Virus record (IMG/VR): IMGVR_UViG_3300036852_000354
Span: 1 to 30,683 of that record
DNA from: a virus
Reading direction: 5' to 3' (one strand)
DNA length: 30,683 bases
How positions within the stretch are numbered: position 1 is the first letter of the stretch; each line of letters begins with the position of its first letter. Of this stretch, positions 5,999 through 11,940 are shown piece after piece. Both the position numbers and the translations under genes were made by a program. The notes below the pieces were generated by a model. It was not told where the DNA came from and ran no database searches. It was given only the letters and a program-made list of their open reading frames with translations.

Positions 5999-6185
5999 GG
6001 CCCTGGATGATGCCGGACTGCTGATGACGGCACAGGCCAAACGCCGGCTACGCCACGACGTGTACGGGGAGCTGGTCGAAGCCCTCACCGACATGCAAGC
6101 CTGGGAGCTGGCGTCGATGAGCCCCGACCAGGTTCGGCAGGCCTTTATCGAGAAGCTGGAGCAACTGCGCCGGGAGCTGGCATGA
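5922..6185 (+). CDS. Helical protein (87 aa), unknown function
   Basis: ATG after AGGAGAAGAAA, one of the strongest ribosome sites in the array. Product is almost wholly helical and charged (LEATLKAARTAG, QAKRRLRHDVYGELVEALTDMQAW, VRQAFIEKLEQLRRELA), a likely coiled coil or small helical bundle. It differs in style from the tiny array proteins and may be a conserved phage protein. Ends at an ATGA junction. Confidence 0.75.
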   Translation: MIDSSTLDQLEATLKAARTAGRGQLEALDDAGLLMTAQAKRRLRHDVYGELVEALTDMQAWELASMSPDQVRQAFIEKLEQLRRELA

Positions 6186-6352
6186 TATCGGTGAAGAAAA
6201 AGGTCCGGCTGAAGCCTGTCGCCGACATCGACTTTCGGATGAACCTGGCTGCGTGGCGGATTCCGCAGATACGTGGGGACGTGGTTGATCCGGCCACGTC
6301 ATGGTTGATGGTCGCTAACGTGACCCGCGAACTGGTGGCGGTCCGAGCATGA
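6182..6352 (+). CDS. Tiny array protein (56 aa), first of a 56-aa pair
   Basis: ATGA start and end. VKKKVRLKPVADIDFRMN near the start shares KPVADI with the MKPVADV start of the gene at 1008. C-terminus VANVTRELVAVRA fits the array helix. Exactly the same length (171 bases with stop) as the next gene. Function unknown. Confidence 0.6.
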   Translation: MISVKKKVRLKPVADIDFRMNLAAWRIPQIRGDVVDPATSWLMVANVTRELVAVRA

Positions 6353-6519
6353 AGTCCGCACGTATGCGGGTGTATCGCCGGCCCGAAGACGCCTTGTACT
6401 ACCAGATGGTAATCCAGGCACCGTTCAATCCGACCCAGGAGACGCGACTGGTCCGGGAAGCCACGAACGTCGTGTGGCGTGAGGTGTATGTGGAGGTGGA
6501 CAACCGATGCAGAGGGTAG
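6349..6519 (+). CDS. Tiny array protein (56 aa), second of a 56-aa pair
   Basis: Starts at an ATGA junction (GAGCATGAAG). MKSARMRVYRRPEDALYYQMV, then TRLVREATNVVWREVYVEV, whose V-x3-V-V-W pattern matches the array. Ends inside the next gene with a 13-base overlap; TGGAGGTGG near its end serves as ribosome site. Function unknown. Confidence 0.6.
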   Translation: MKSARMRVYRRPEDALYYQMVIQAPFNPTQETRLVREATNVVWREVYVEVDNRCRG

Positions 6520-6683
6520 TAGCACGGGTGTGGAAAGAGCCGGAATTGACCGCCTACGAAACGTTCCGGGGCATGAACTTCCGGCCGCTGGCTGTCCGCC
6601 AAACCTATCTGCTGATCCAGCGTAGCCGGGTCCGGTCGACGATGTTCGAGATCTTAAGGCAGGTCCGGGCATGGCCCCAGTAA
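6507..6683 (+). CDS. Tiny array protein (58 aa)
   Basis: ATG preceded by TGGAGGTGG. MQRVVARVWKEPEL at the start is a compact version of the motif; the second half LAVRQTYLLIQRSRVRSTMF and ILRQVRAW repeat it. Strongly basic. Overlaps the next gene by 13 bases. Function unknown. Confidence 0.6.
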   Translation: MQRVVARVWKEPELTAYETFRGMNFRPLAVRQTYLLIQRSRVRSTMFEILRQVRAWPQ

Positions 6684-6889
6684 GGCTGCCGACATCACTG
6701 AAGCTGATCTTGAGCCCGATGTGGGCCGGGCACCAGTCGTGGGTGGCGCAGACCGCGGATCATGAGTGGTATCGGCAGATCGGGTTGTCGGCGCAGCTCG
6801 ACATGATGTTGTCTTTGTACGTCCAGCCGATACCATCGCTGGCCCGGTCGGCGATAATCAGGACACTACTGCCACAGGAGGAGTCATGA
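6671..6889 (+). CDS. Small protein (72 aa), unknown function
   Basis: ATG within the end of the previous gene. Hydrophobic with Trp and Met (LKLILSPMWAGHQSWV, LDMMLSLYVQPIPSLARSAI). No clear membrane segment of full length. The end carries GGAGGAG, the ribosome site of the next gene. Function unknown. Confidence 0.55.
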   Translation: MAPVRLPTSLKLILSPMWAGHQSWVAQTADHEWYRQIGLSAQLDMMLSLYVQPIPSLARSAIIRTLLPQEES

Positions 6890-7092
6890 AACTGCTTGCC
6901 CTGTACCTGTCCGTGCTGTTGATGGCTGTGGCCCGGCGCCGGATCGTCAAGACCTACGAGCCGTATCGGCTGCGGTATGCCGATGGCCGGCACCGCCCTG
7001 GCGCCAACCGCAAACGGCCGGTGTTCGACTGGACGACCACCCCCGGCGGAGCCCCGATCCTGGGCTTGGTTGATTGGGTGCCGTGCCCGTGA
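6886..7092 (+). CDS. Small membrane-anchored protein (68 aa)
   Basis: ATG in ATGA, 4 bases after GGAGGAG. Residues 2-16 (KLLALYLSVLLMAVA) are hydrophobic and followed by RRR, so a short membrane anchor with a cytosolic basic tail, or a signal-like peptide, is possible. The rest is basic and Gly/Pro-rich. Ends in GTGA. Function unknown. Confidence 0.6.
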   Translation: MKLLALYLSVLLMAVARRRIVKTYEPYRLRYADGRHRPGANRKRPVFDWTTTPGGAPILGLVDWVPCP

Positions 7093-7289
7093 TCCCGGCA
7101 TACAAGCTGACCCGGATGAAGCAGGGCACGAACGGGTACGCGGATCGCAACCTGCGCCAGTTGACGTTCCGGGACGTCCATCCTCGTGTCGGTATGCAGG
7201 CGTTGATCGCTGTCCGAATGGAGGCTGCCGTTGATGTCGTCACCGCGGCCCTGGACGGGGTCCATGGGAGGTTTCGTGCAGCCGGCTAA
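7089..7289 (+). CDS. Small array protein (66 aa)
   Basis: GTG 7089 in GTGA; GTG 7083 and TTG 7074 are also in frame. Begins VIPAYKLTRMKQG; the C-terminal half (VGMQALIAVRMEAAVDVVTAALDGV) is a long helix with V-x3-V spacing. Ends overlapping the next gene by 14 bases. Function unknown. Confidence 0.6.
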   Translation: MIPAYKLTRMKQGTNGYADRNLRQLTFRDVHPRVGMQALIAVRMEAAVDVVTAALDGVHGRFRAAG

Positions 7290-7467
7290 GGGGCTGTGGA
7301 GTATCAGCCTCGGCGGTAGTCACCGCAACGACGTACGGGACCAGGTCCATGCGGGTTGTGACACGCGGCTGGGGCGGCGGTTGTCGGACCGTTTGCATGA
7401 GGGGATGTGGCTCGGTTCGGTCCGTGAGTTGATCTCTGCGATGCTTCTCGAAACCGACCTGTCATGA
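7276..7467 (+). CDS. Small array protein (63 aa)
   Basis: GTG 7276 lies 4 bases after GGGAGG. Contains HRNDVRDQVHAG and GSVRELISAMLL, both in the array helix style. It is the last gene before a 12-base gap with GATAAGATGAGG, the ribosome site of the next gene. Function unknown. Confidence 0.6.
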   Translation: MQPAKGLWSISLGGSHRNDVRDQVHAGCDTRLGRRLSDRLHEGMWLGSVRELISAMLLETDLS

Positions 7468-7479
7468 TAAGATGAGGGC

Positions 7480-7752
7480 ATGTATGAGCAGGCTGTGACC
7501 AAAGCACTCTCCGCCGAACACAAAGCCATCCGCCGGGCCAACCAGCTCGCCGACCAAGCCGCCCGCCAACTCGACAAACACCCCGTCTACCGCCGGCTGC
7601 CCGAAGCCAAGTTCCAGGCCATGGTCGATACCATCGTCATGGCCCGCAAACAAATCGACCCGATCTGGAAAGACGCCGTCGCCGACAACCAGTGGTACCT
7701 GGCCCAGGCAGGCGCCTACGGGCCCGGACGTGTCGCCGGGGACTGGACGTGA
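7480..7752 (+). CDS. Helical protein (90 aa), unknown function
   Basis: ATG preceded by GATGAGGG. Helical, rich in Ala, Lys and Gln (KALSAEHKAIRRANQLADQ), then PVYRRLPEAKFQAMVDTIV and PIWKDAV. Its regular codon use suggests a genuine conserved gene, unlike the tiny array type. TAAGAT at 7468-7473 could be a -10 but no good -35 is present. Ends in a GTGA overlap. Confidence 0.7.
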   Translation: MYEQAVTKALSAEHKAIRRANQLADQAARQLDKHPVYRRLPEAKFQAMVDTIVMARKQIDPIWKDAVADNQWYLAQAGAYGPGRVAGDWT

Positions 7753-7937
7753 ACCGGGTGACAATCCGGATCCCGGCCTCGTTCGGTGGCTCCGGCAGCG
7801 TCCATGGCGACCCATACCTGGTGGTGCGGCAACCCGTCGGAGAGGACATCCGGGTCCACAACCTGCGCTGGGTTGTCCGAGACCGAGTCGGCACCGTTTC
7901 TTCTACCATCCGCAACCGCGTAAGGATGACACCATGA
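7749..7937 (+). CDS. Small array protein (62 aa), VNRV type
   Basis: GTG in GTGA. VNRVTIRIPASFGGSG then VVRQPVGEDIRVHNLRWVV and RDRVGTVSSTI: a beta-rich member of the array. The start matches the MNRV of the gene at 8599. Ends in ATGA shared with the next gene. Function unknown. Confidence 0.6.
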   Translation: MNRVTIRIPASFGGSGSVHGDPYLVVRQPVGEDIRVHNLRWVVRDRVGTVSSTIRNRVRMTP

Positions 7938-8269
7938 GCGACATCAGCAACCTGCGAGACAAAGTCCAACTCCGGGACGCGCTCGCCGAACGGATCAACG
8001 ACCTGACCAAGCAACTCGAAGCCCTGGACACGCTGATCCAGGACCACGTTGGCGACGACGAAGAAGCCCTCATCGACGGCCAGCCAGCATTCACCTGGGC
8101 CCGGACCGCCAAGATCCGGACCAAGGACCTCGCCAAAGCCCATCCCGACCTGTACTCCCGGTTCCTAGTCGACAAAGTCTCCAGCGTCCTGGACACAGAC
8201 ACGCTGCGTACCGTGTACCCGGACCTGGTGAAGGAGTTCTCTTCCCGATCCTGGCGCCGGGTCCAGTGA
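7934..8269 (+). CDS. Conserved-looking phage protein (111 aa)
   Basis: ATG in ATGA overlap after AAGGATG. Residues 1-45 form a charged helix (QLRDALAERINDLTKQLEAL), followed by GQPAFTWARTAKIRTKDLAKAHPDLY, F and V repeats. The K/R-x-R-T-x-D-x-x-x-L-x-x-x-HPxL arrangement is what I associate with small phage proteins found beside, or fused to, YqaJ/RecB-like recombination nucleases; no such nuclease is in the window. Role inferred only. Confidence 0.72.
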   Translation: MSDISNLRDKVQLRDALAERINDLTKQLEALDTLIQDHVGDDEEALIDGQPAFTWARTAKIRTKDLAKAHPDLYSRFLVDKVSSVLDTDTLRTVYPDLVKEFSSRSWRRVQ

Positions 8270-8442
8270 ACCAGATCTCCACACAGTTCAACGAACCGAT
8301 CCGAGTCCACCTACCCATACTGATCGGGCCGGCGCAGAGATGGCTACAAGTCCACCACCAGGTACGCAGCCAAGTATGGGCCCGGCTGCCCGGTGTCGGG
8401 TTCGCAGTCCGCGAGGAGGCTATAGATGAAGCTGGTCGCTGA
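8266..8442 (+). CDS. Tiny array protein (58 aa), first of a 58-aa pair
   Basis: GTG in GTGA. VNQISTQFNEPIRVHLPI, QRWLQVHHQVRSQVWARL, then a variable acidic end. Compared with the next gene the order QF, R, PI, QR, VHxxVR, QVW is conserved at the same spacing, so they are paralogues. Also close in layout to the 52-aa genes at 2676 and 2834. Function unknown. Confidence 0.65.
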   Translation: MNQISTQFNEPIRVHLPILIGPAQRWLQVHHQVRSQVWARLPGVGFAVREEAIDEAGR

Positions 8443-8602
8443 ACAGTTCACCACCGCTTTCCGTTACGGCTGGCCGATTCATGAACGAGGTCAGCGCAAC
8501 CCGATCTGGTATCCGGTCCATGACAGGATCCGGCGACAAGTGTGGCGGGCTGTAGACGACCCGGCCGGCACGATCTATGACGAAGTCGGGATTCGGTCAT
8601 GA
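8426..8602 (+). CDS. Tiny array protein (58 aa), second of a 58-aa pair
   Basis: ATG preceded by GAGGAGG at 5-7 bases, inside the previous gene (17-base overlap). MKLVAEQFTTAFRYGWPI, then YPVHDRIRRQVWRAV: the clearest copy of the shared core PVHxxIRxQVW. Ends in ATGA with the next gene. Function unknown. Confidence 0.65.
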   Translation: MKLVAEQFTTAFRYGWPIHERGQRNPIWYPVHDRIRRQVWRAVDDPAGTIYDEVGIRS

Positions 8603-8949
8603 ACCGGGTCGGTGAACAGCTGCGGCGGCCCGTCTACGACTATCCGATGCCACCGCGGACTCGGGTGTTGTTGATGCTGCGGATCCGGCAGCCGGCGATC
8701 CGGGCCGTTCTGCCGGTCCGGGCCAACGTTGAGGCACAGATGGGGGCATCGGTGAGACCGATCCGGGTACAGCTGATCAACCCCCTGCTGGGGCCCCTGG
8801 CCCAGGCCGGGATCTCGCCCGGTCGACCGTGGCCGACACTGCGGGTCATGGCCCCCGTCGACACCTGGGGGCCGATACAGGAGCGGATGTCCGTATTGTT
8901 AGAGCATGAAACCGTGCCGGGACTGTTTGACCGAAGCCGGGTCCGTTGA
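8599..8949 (+). CDS. Double-unit array protein (116 aa)
   Basis: ATG in ATGA. About twice the usual length, and its two halves each look like one unit: residues 1-50 (MNRVGEQLRRPVYDYP, VLLMLRIRQPAIRAV) and residues 52-100 (VRPIRVQLINPLLGPL, LRVMAPVDTWGPIQERM), the second starting at an in-frame GTG (8752). It is probably a fusion of two neighbouring small genes. Overlaps the nuclease gene by 44 bases. Function unknown. Confidence 0.6.
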   Translation: MNRVGEQLRRPVYDYPMPPRTRVLLMLRIRQPAIRAVLPVRANVEAQMGASVRPIRVQLINPLLGPLAQAGISPGRPWPTLRVMAPVDTWGPIQERMSVLLEHETVPGLFDRSRVR

Positions 8950-9355
8950 AGCCCTCGCCGCCAGCCCGCAGGGCAAGAGGCCCGCGCCTCATCCCGGCCC
9001 CCGTTGCACTACACATCATCGGGTCCGGAAGGTTCTCGTCAAAGCCCGGGAACATGACCGGCGAGTCCTGGCGGTGTACGGACTGGAGCCGGGTGACTAT
9101 CAGCGCCTGTATGAGGCTCAAGGCGGCCGGTGTGCGATCTTTACCTGTCGCGCCAAGGGCAAGTCCCGGATGCTGGCCGTCGAGCATGATCACCGGTGCC
9201 AGGCCAGCCACGGAGGCCAGATCCGCCGGTGTTGTGTCAGGGGCCTCACGTGCGCTGTCCACAATGAGTGGATCGGGCGATCAGGTGACAATCCGGACGT
9301 TTTCCGGTCCATAGCAGACTATTTGGAACACCCACCGGCGAAAGGGATCCTATGA
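8906..9355 (+). CDS. Recombination endonuclease VII / HNH family nuclease
   Basis: 149 aa. C4-x2-C7 and C34-x2-H37 at the N-terminus, then YGLEPGDYQRLYEAQGGRC (the usual family lead-in), C76-x4-C81, H94-D95-H96, RGLTC116-x2-H119-N120 and DNPDVFRSIADYLEHPPA at the end. This is the order of actinophage endonuclease VII proteins. The first zinc pair is C-x4-C rather than C-x2-C, and C116-x2-H replaces C-x2-C. Likely cuts branched DNA or makes nicks during packaging or recombination; a free-standing homing role is the alternative. No ribosome site stands out at ATG 8906. Confidence 0.85.
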   Translation: MKPCRDCLTEAGSVEALAASPQGKRPAPHPGPRCTTHHRVRKVLVKAREHDRRVLAVYGLEPGDYQRLYEAQGGRCAIFTCRAKGKSRMLAVEHDHRCQASHGGQIRRCCVRGLTCAVHNEWIGRSGDNPDVFRSIADYLEHPPAKGIL

Positions 9356-9552
9356 AACGAACCAAATTCGCGGGCCCCAGCTTCAGGATCCAGTCCCAGT
9401 GCCATCGAGCCGCGGCCGACCGGATAGCCAATTCGTTGTGGGTTCGGCTGGTCGATGGCACTGGCAATGAGGACCTGTATTACTGGCGTGCAGGATCAGC
9501 AGTAGATGCGACCATAAGGCAGGTATCGGATGAACTCCGTCAGGATCGGTGA
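9352..9552 (+). CDS. Small array protein (66 aa)
   Basis: ATG in ATGA after GAAAGGGA. Basic start MKRTKFAG, then HRAAADRIANSLWVRLVDG and AVDATIRQVSDELRQ, two helices in the array style. Overlaps the next gene by 23 bases. Function unknown. Confidence 0.62.
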   Translation: MKRTKFAGPSFRIQSQCHRAAADRIANSLWVRLVDGTGNEDLYYWRAGSAVDATIRQVSDELRQDR

Positions 9553-9736
9553 CCCGACTGGCGGGCCCATCCAGCCCACCATCCAAAGATGCTGGGCCGT
9601 GTTTGAGTCCGCGGGCCGACCCAGGACGTGGAGCGATGCCGTCAACGGCATCGGATATCCACCACTGTGGCCGTGGCTTGGCAGGTCATACCCGGCCGAG
9701 ATCGGGCAAGAGATGAGGGGCCGTGGACAAAGTTGA
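9530..9736 (+). CDS. Small array protein (68 aa), MNSV type
   Basis: ATG at 9530. MNSVRIGDPTGGPIQPTIQRCW at the start is close to the MNRV/MNQI genes. Rest is Trp- and Pro-rich with few features. Overlaps the next gene by 14 bases at the GTGGACAAAGTTGA variant of the 13-bp junction repeat. Confidence 0.55.
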   Translation: MNSVRIGDPTGGPIQPTIQRCWAVFESAGRPRTWSDAVNGIGYPPLWPWLGRSYPAEIGQEMRGRGQS

Positions 9737-9920
9737 GCTGGCGCTCGGGAGCAGCTTCGTCAAGAAACACATTAACGCCAGCTGGCTCGCGGCCGGTAAC
9801 GCCGGTGGTGACAACTGGCTGCGGATGAACATCGTCCTCAGCCCGGTGTCGTGGGTGACCTGGAGCCGGCCCGCTAGCGCGGCCTCAAACATCACCGGCC
9901 AGGTCGAAACCGATGCGTAA
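9723..9920 (+). CDS. Small array protein (65 aa), VDKV type
   Basis: GTG at 9723 encodes VDKVELALGSSF, sharing its start with genes at 2980 and 3132. Middle part NWLRMNIVLSPVSWVTW is beta-prone. It ends in GAT GCG TAA (Asp-Ala-stop), and the ATGCGTAA inside it is the start of the next gene; the same junction occurs once more at 10088. Confidence 0.6.
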   Translation: MDKVELALGSSFVKKHINASWLAAGNAGGDNWLRMNIVLSPVSWVTWSRPASAASNITGQVETDA

Positions 9921-10095
9921 AATCGCAGCGGGGAAGCTGACCCACATTGATCACGTGAGACCCTTTTTGGCCCAACTACAGGTCAATGCTGGTACCCGAA
10001 TCGAATACCTGAGCTGGTTCGAGGACGAGCCGACACTGCCGTGGACGGTTCGGCAAGCTGTTGCCCAGCGCGTGAAGGCAGACCGAGATGCGTAA
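9913..10095 (+). CDS. Small array protein (60 aa)
   Basis: ATG within ATGCGTAA, an 8-base overlap. MRKIAAGKLTHIDHV at the start; the end LPWTVRQAVAQRVKADRDA is an array helix. Both its start and its end use the same ATGCGTAA junction, so it looks like one duplicated cassette. Function unknown. Confidence 0.62.
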   Translation: MRKIAAGKLTHIDHVRPFLAQLQVNAGTRIEYLSWFEDEPTLPWTVRQAVAQRVKADRDA

Positions 10096-10327
10096 CCTGC
10101 GCATGGGCGTTGGTAGTGACTACATCCGGTATCCGGCCGGCGATGCTTGGCGGCGGCTTGGATCAGTCGGCAGGCAAGTGTTCCGGGGAGCCCGAGTGGG
10201 GACACCGCTTGGCGATCCCCGAATACCGGGTCCGGTGTTGGGGCACCAACTCGCCGCAGAGGTTCGGTTGACGAATCCTGACATGACAGCTACTGTCGCA
10301 CCCATCATCGAGAAAGGAACACCATGA
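10088..10327 (+). CDS. Small array protein (79 aa)
   Basis: ATG in the second ATGCGTAA junction. MRNLRMGVGSDYIRYPAGDAW, then RRLGSVGRQVFRGARVG. The last third covers the promoter region of the next gene and may be weakly constrained. Ends in ATGA with the next gene. Confidence 0.55.
   Translation: MRNLRMGVGSDYIRYPAGDAWRRLGSVGRQVFRGARVGTPLGDPRIPGPVLGHQLAAEVRLTNPDMTATVAPIIEKGTP
10268..10297 (+). promoter_or_regulatory. Promoter with inverted repeat before the zinc-finger gene
   Basis: TTGACG (10268-10273), 17 bases, TACTGT (10291-10296) fit a sigma-70 type promoter. GACAG-CTA-CTGTC (10285-10297) is a perfect 5+5 inverted repeat covering the -10 element, a typical place for repressor binding. 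The ribosome site GAAAGGA follows at 10312-10318. Confidence 0.6.
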
Positions 10328-10815
10328 CCGCAACCGAAGTCGATGGCACGGCCGTCACCGGCACCGAGCCGGCCTACACCAACCTGAAGCGGGAGGAGCA
10401 AGACCCCGTTCCCTACAAGACGGTTATCAAGCTCCTGCTCGCCGACGGCACCTACACCTACGGGTGCGTCTACGACAACTGCACTTACACCGAGGCCAGC
10501 TCCGCCCAGTCGGTCGCCTCGCACTACAAGACCGTGCACGAAGGCTGGTCGCCGGGCCCGAAACGAGCCGAGAACGCTCGCAAAGGCCGCCTGGACCTGA
10601 CCCCGTACGCCGGCATGACTGTCGAAGAGTTCTTCGGCAACATGGCCGAGCTGCACGGTGAGATCGAACGTCTTGAAGCGCAGATGATCCGCAGTTCGCA
10701 GGCGTTCCAAGACCGTCTCGGGGCTGTCGCCGAGGACCGCAACGCCTGGAAGCGTAAGGCCCAGGATGCGCAGCGGGCCCTGGCTCCGTTGCGTAAGCTG
10801 TTCAAGGACGAATAA
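10324..10815 (+). CDS. C2H2-like zinc-finger and coiled-coil protein (163 aa)
   Basis: ATG 6 bases after GAAAGGA. Residues 48-72 give C-x4-C-x13-H-x4-H (YGCVYDNCTYT ... SHYKTVH), a C2H2-type finger, preceded by an ordinary beta hairpin. Residues 100-160 (FFGNMAELHGEIERLEAQM onwards) form a coiled coil ending in FKDE. A DNA- or protein-binding role is likely; the coiled coil suggests a dimer. It has its own promoter and is followed by a strong hairpin, so it is probably well expressed. Alternative: a C2H2-shaped structural zinc site in a phage protein of other function. Confidence 0.8.
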   Translation: MTATEVDGTAVTGTEPAYTNLKREEQDPVPYKTVIKLLLADGTYTYGCVYDNCTYTEASSAQSVASHYKTVHEGWSPGPKRAENARKGRLDLTPYAGMTVEEFFGNMAELHGEIERLEAQMIRSSQAFQDRLGAVAEDRNAWKRKAQDAQRALAPLRKLFKDE

Positions 10816-10821
10816 CTGGCC

Positions 10822-10852
10822 GGCCCGCCCCTGTCTCAACCGGGGGCGGGCC
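10822..10852 (+). terminator. Strong GC hairpin after the zinc-finger gene
   Basis: GGCCCGCCCC (10822-10831) and GGGGCGGGCC (10843-10852) are perfectly complementary; two further pairs (one G-U) leave a TCTCAAC loop. No U-run follows. Likely a terminator or 3' stabiliser similar to that at 5374. Confidence 0.65.
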
Positions 10853-10870
10853 CCACGGCGGGGGAGCGTA

Positions 10871-11089
10871 GTGAGCAAATACCTGGAGATCATCAACGAC
10901 ATCAAAAACGATGTCCGGATGGGCACTCTCCAACCCGGCGACCAGCTCCCGAGCCTGCGGCAGCTGAAGACACACTACAAATGCTCGGCATCCGCGGTGA
11001 CCCACGCCATGATCGTCCTGACGACCGAAGGCTGGGTTCGCGGTCACGCTGGCGACGCCCGCTACATCACCGAACAGCCACCGGCATGA
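10871..11089 (+). CDS. GntR-family winged helix DNA-binding protein (72 aa)
   Basis: GTG after GGGGGAG. The sequence is a bare GntR DNA-binding domain: IINDIKNDVRMGTLQPGDQLPSLRQL, then the recognition helix region SASAVTHAMIVLTTEGWV and a wing (GDARYI). It has no effector domain. Likely a phage transcription regulator. The IxxG-x-L-x-P-GDQLPS signature makes the family call secure. Confidence 0.88.
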   Translation: MSKYLEIINDIKNDVRMGTLQPGDQLPSLRQLKTHYKCSASAVTHAMIVLTTEGWVRGHAGDARYITEQPPA

Positions 11090-11343
11090 CCAAGTATGTG
11101 CGCCGCAAGTCGCAATCCGATGTGGCACCGGTCCGGCCTGAGACCAAACCGATCAACTACAAGCACGGGGTCATGCCCCCGGTCCGTAAGCGCACCGACG
11201 CCGACCTGCACGACGCGGCCGTGTGGCTGGCCGAGTGGACGCTGTTGAACCTGCCACGAGACCAGCGCCAGGAAGCGTGGACGGAGCTGGCTGGGGCGCT
11301 GGGACTGCCGTGGGTAACCGTGGAGGAGGCTTTACGATCATGA
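11086..11343 (+). CDS. Small protein (85 aa), unknown function
   Basis: ATG in ATGA overlap with the GntR gene. Basic start (MTKYVRRKSQSD), Pro-rich linker, then a helical C-terminal half (DADLHDAAVWLAEWTLLNLP, QEAWTELAGALGLPWVTVEEAL). No family recognised. Probably co-transcribed with its DNA-binding neighbours. Confidence 0.65.
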   Translation: MTKYVRRKSQSDVAPVRPETKPINYKHGVMPPVRKRTDADLHDAAVWLAEWTLLNLPRDQRQEAWTELAGALGLPWVTVEEALRS

Positions 11344-11495
11344 GCGCGAAGTTCAATGGGACATCTGTCCGATTCGATCTCGACAAGCTGTTGCTGTTGA
11401 AGGAGATAGCCCGGCGTAAGCGAACCAGCGTCAGCCACCTGCTCCGGGAAGCCGCAGACCGGATCATCGAAGAAGACCGCCAGGACAGGCAATGA
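11340..11495 (+). CDS. Ribbon-helix-helix (CopG-like) protein (51 aa)
   Basis: ATGA start. TSVRFDLDKLLLLKEIARRK is the ribbon and first helix, TSVSHLLREAADRIIEE the second helix: the CopG/MetJ/Arc layout. Acts as a dimer on palindromic DNA in known members. Candidate regulator for the palindromes at 1323, 4908 or 10285 (inference). Confidence 0.82.
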   Translation: MSAKFNGTSVRFDLDKLLLLKEIARRKRTSVSHLLREAADRIIEEDRQDRQ

Positions 11496-11755
11496 TCCTC
11501 GCGGTGCAGATCGGCATGTGGACGGCTACGTTTGTCGTAACCGGGTTCGCCGTCTTCGCGGCCGGCCTGTGGTTCCGGGAAGCGATCAAGGCCTTTCGAA
11601 CCATCCTGAACTGGAAAAACGCTGACTATATCAGCAAAAGCTTCGCGCCCGGCGGGCTGATCCTGGGCCTGATCCTGGGACCGTTCACGCTAGGACTTGC
11701 CGCGTCGCTCGTGGCCGTCACCTTCATCGTCACCCGTAGTTTGGGGGGGTCATGA
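11492..11755 (+). CDS. Small membrane protein (87 aa)
   Basis: ATG in ATGA. Two hydrophobic stretches: residues 4-27 and 53-82 (GGLILGLILGPFTLGLAASL and on), separated by a basic and polar linker (FREAIKAFRTILNWKNADY). Location in the early-like array rather than the lysis module argues against a holin, but an accessory holin is the alternative. Ends with ATGA and a GGGGGG ribosome site. Confidence 0.7.
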   Translation: MILAVQIGMWTATFVVTGFAVFAAGLWFREAIKAFRTILNWKNADYISKSFAPGGLILGLILGPFTLGLAASLVAVTFIVTRSLGGS

Positions 11756-11940
11756 CCCAGGCGAACAAGTTCATGATCAAACTCGTGGCAGTCGACTACG
11801 ACGACCACGTCCGGGCCCTGGTCTGCACCGCCTGCGGTGAAATCATCCACCGCATCCCCGACGAAATCGGGCTCGACGACCTTGTCAGCTACGGCCAAGG
11901 GCACTGGGCCACCAAACACACCGAACAGGAACCTGAGTGA
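11752..11940 (+). CDS. Small putative zinc-binding protein (62 aa)
   Basis: ATG in ATGA overlap. C25-x2-C28-x22-H51-x4-H56 could hold a zinc ion (VCTACGEIIH ... GHWATKH). The spacing resembles a long C2H2 site. Acidic elsewhere. Function unknown; the pattern recalls the finger of the protein at 10324. Confidence 0.7.
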   Translation: MTQANKFMIKLVAVDYDDHVRALVCTACGEIIHRIPDEIGLDDLVSYGQGHWATKHTEQEPE

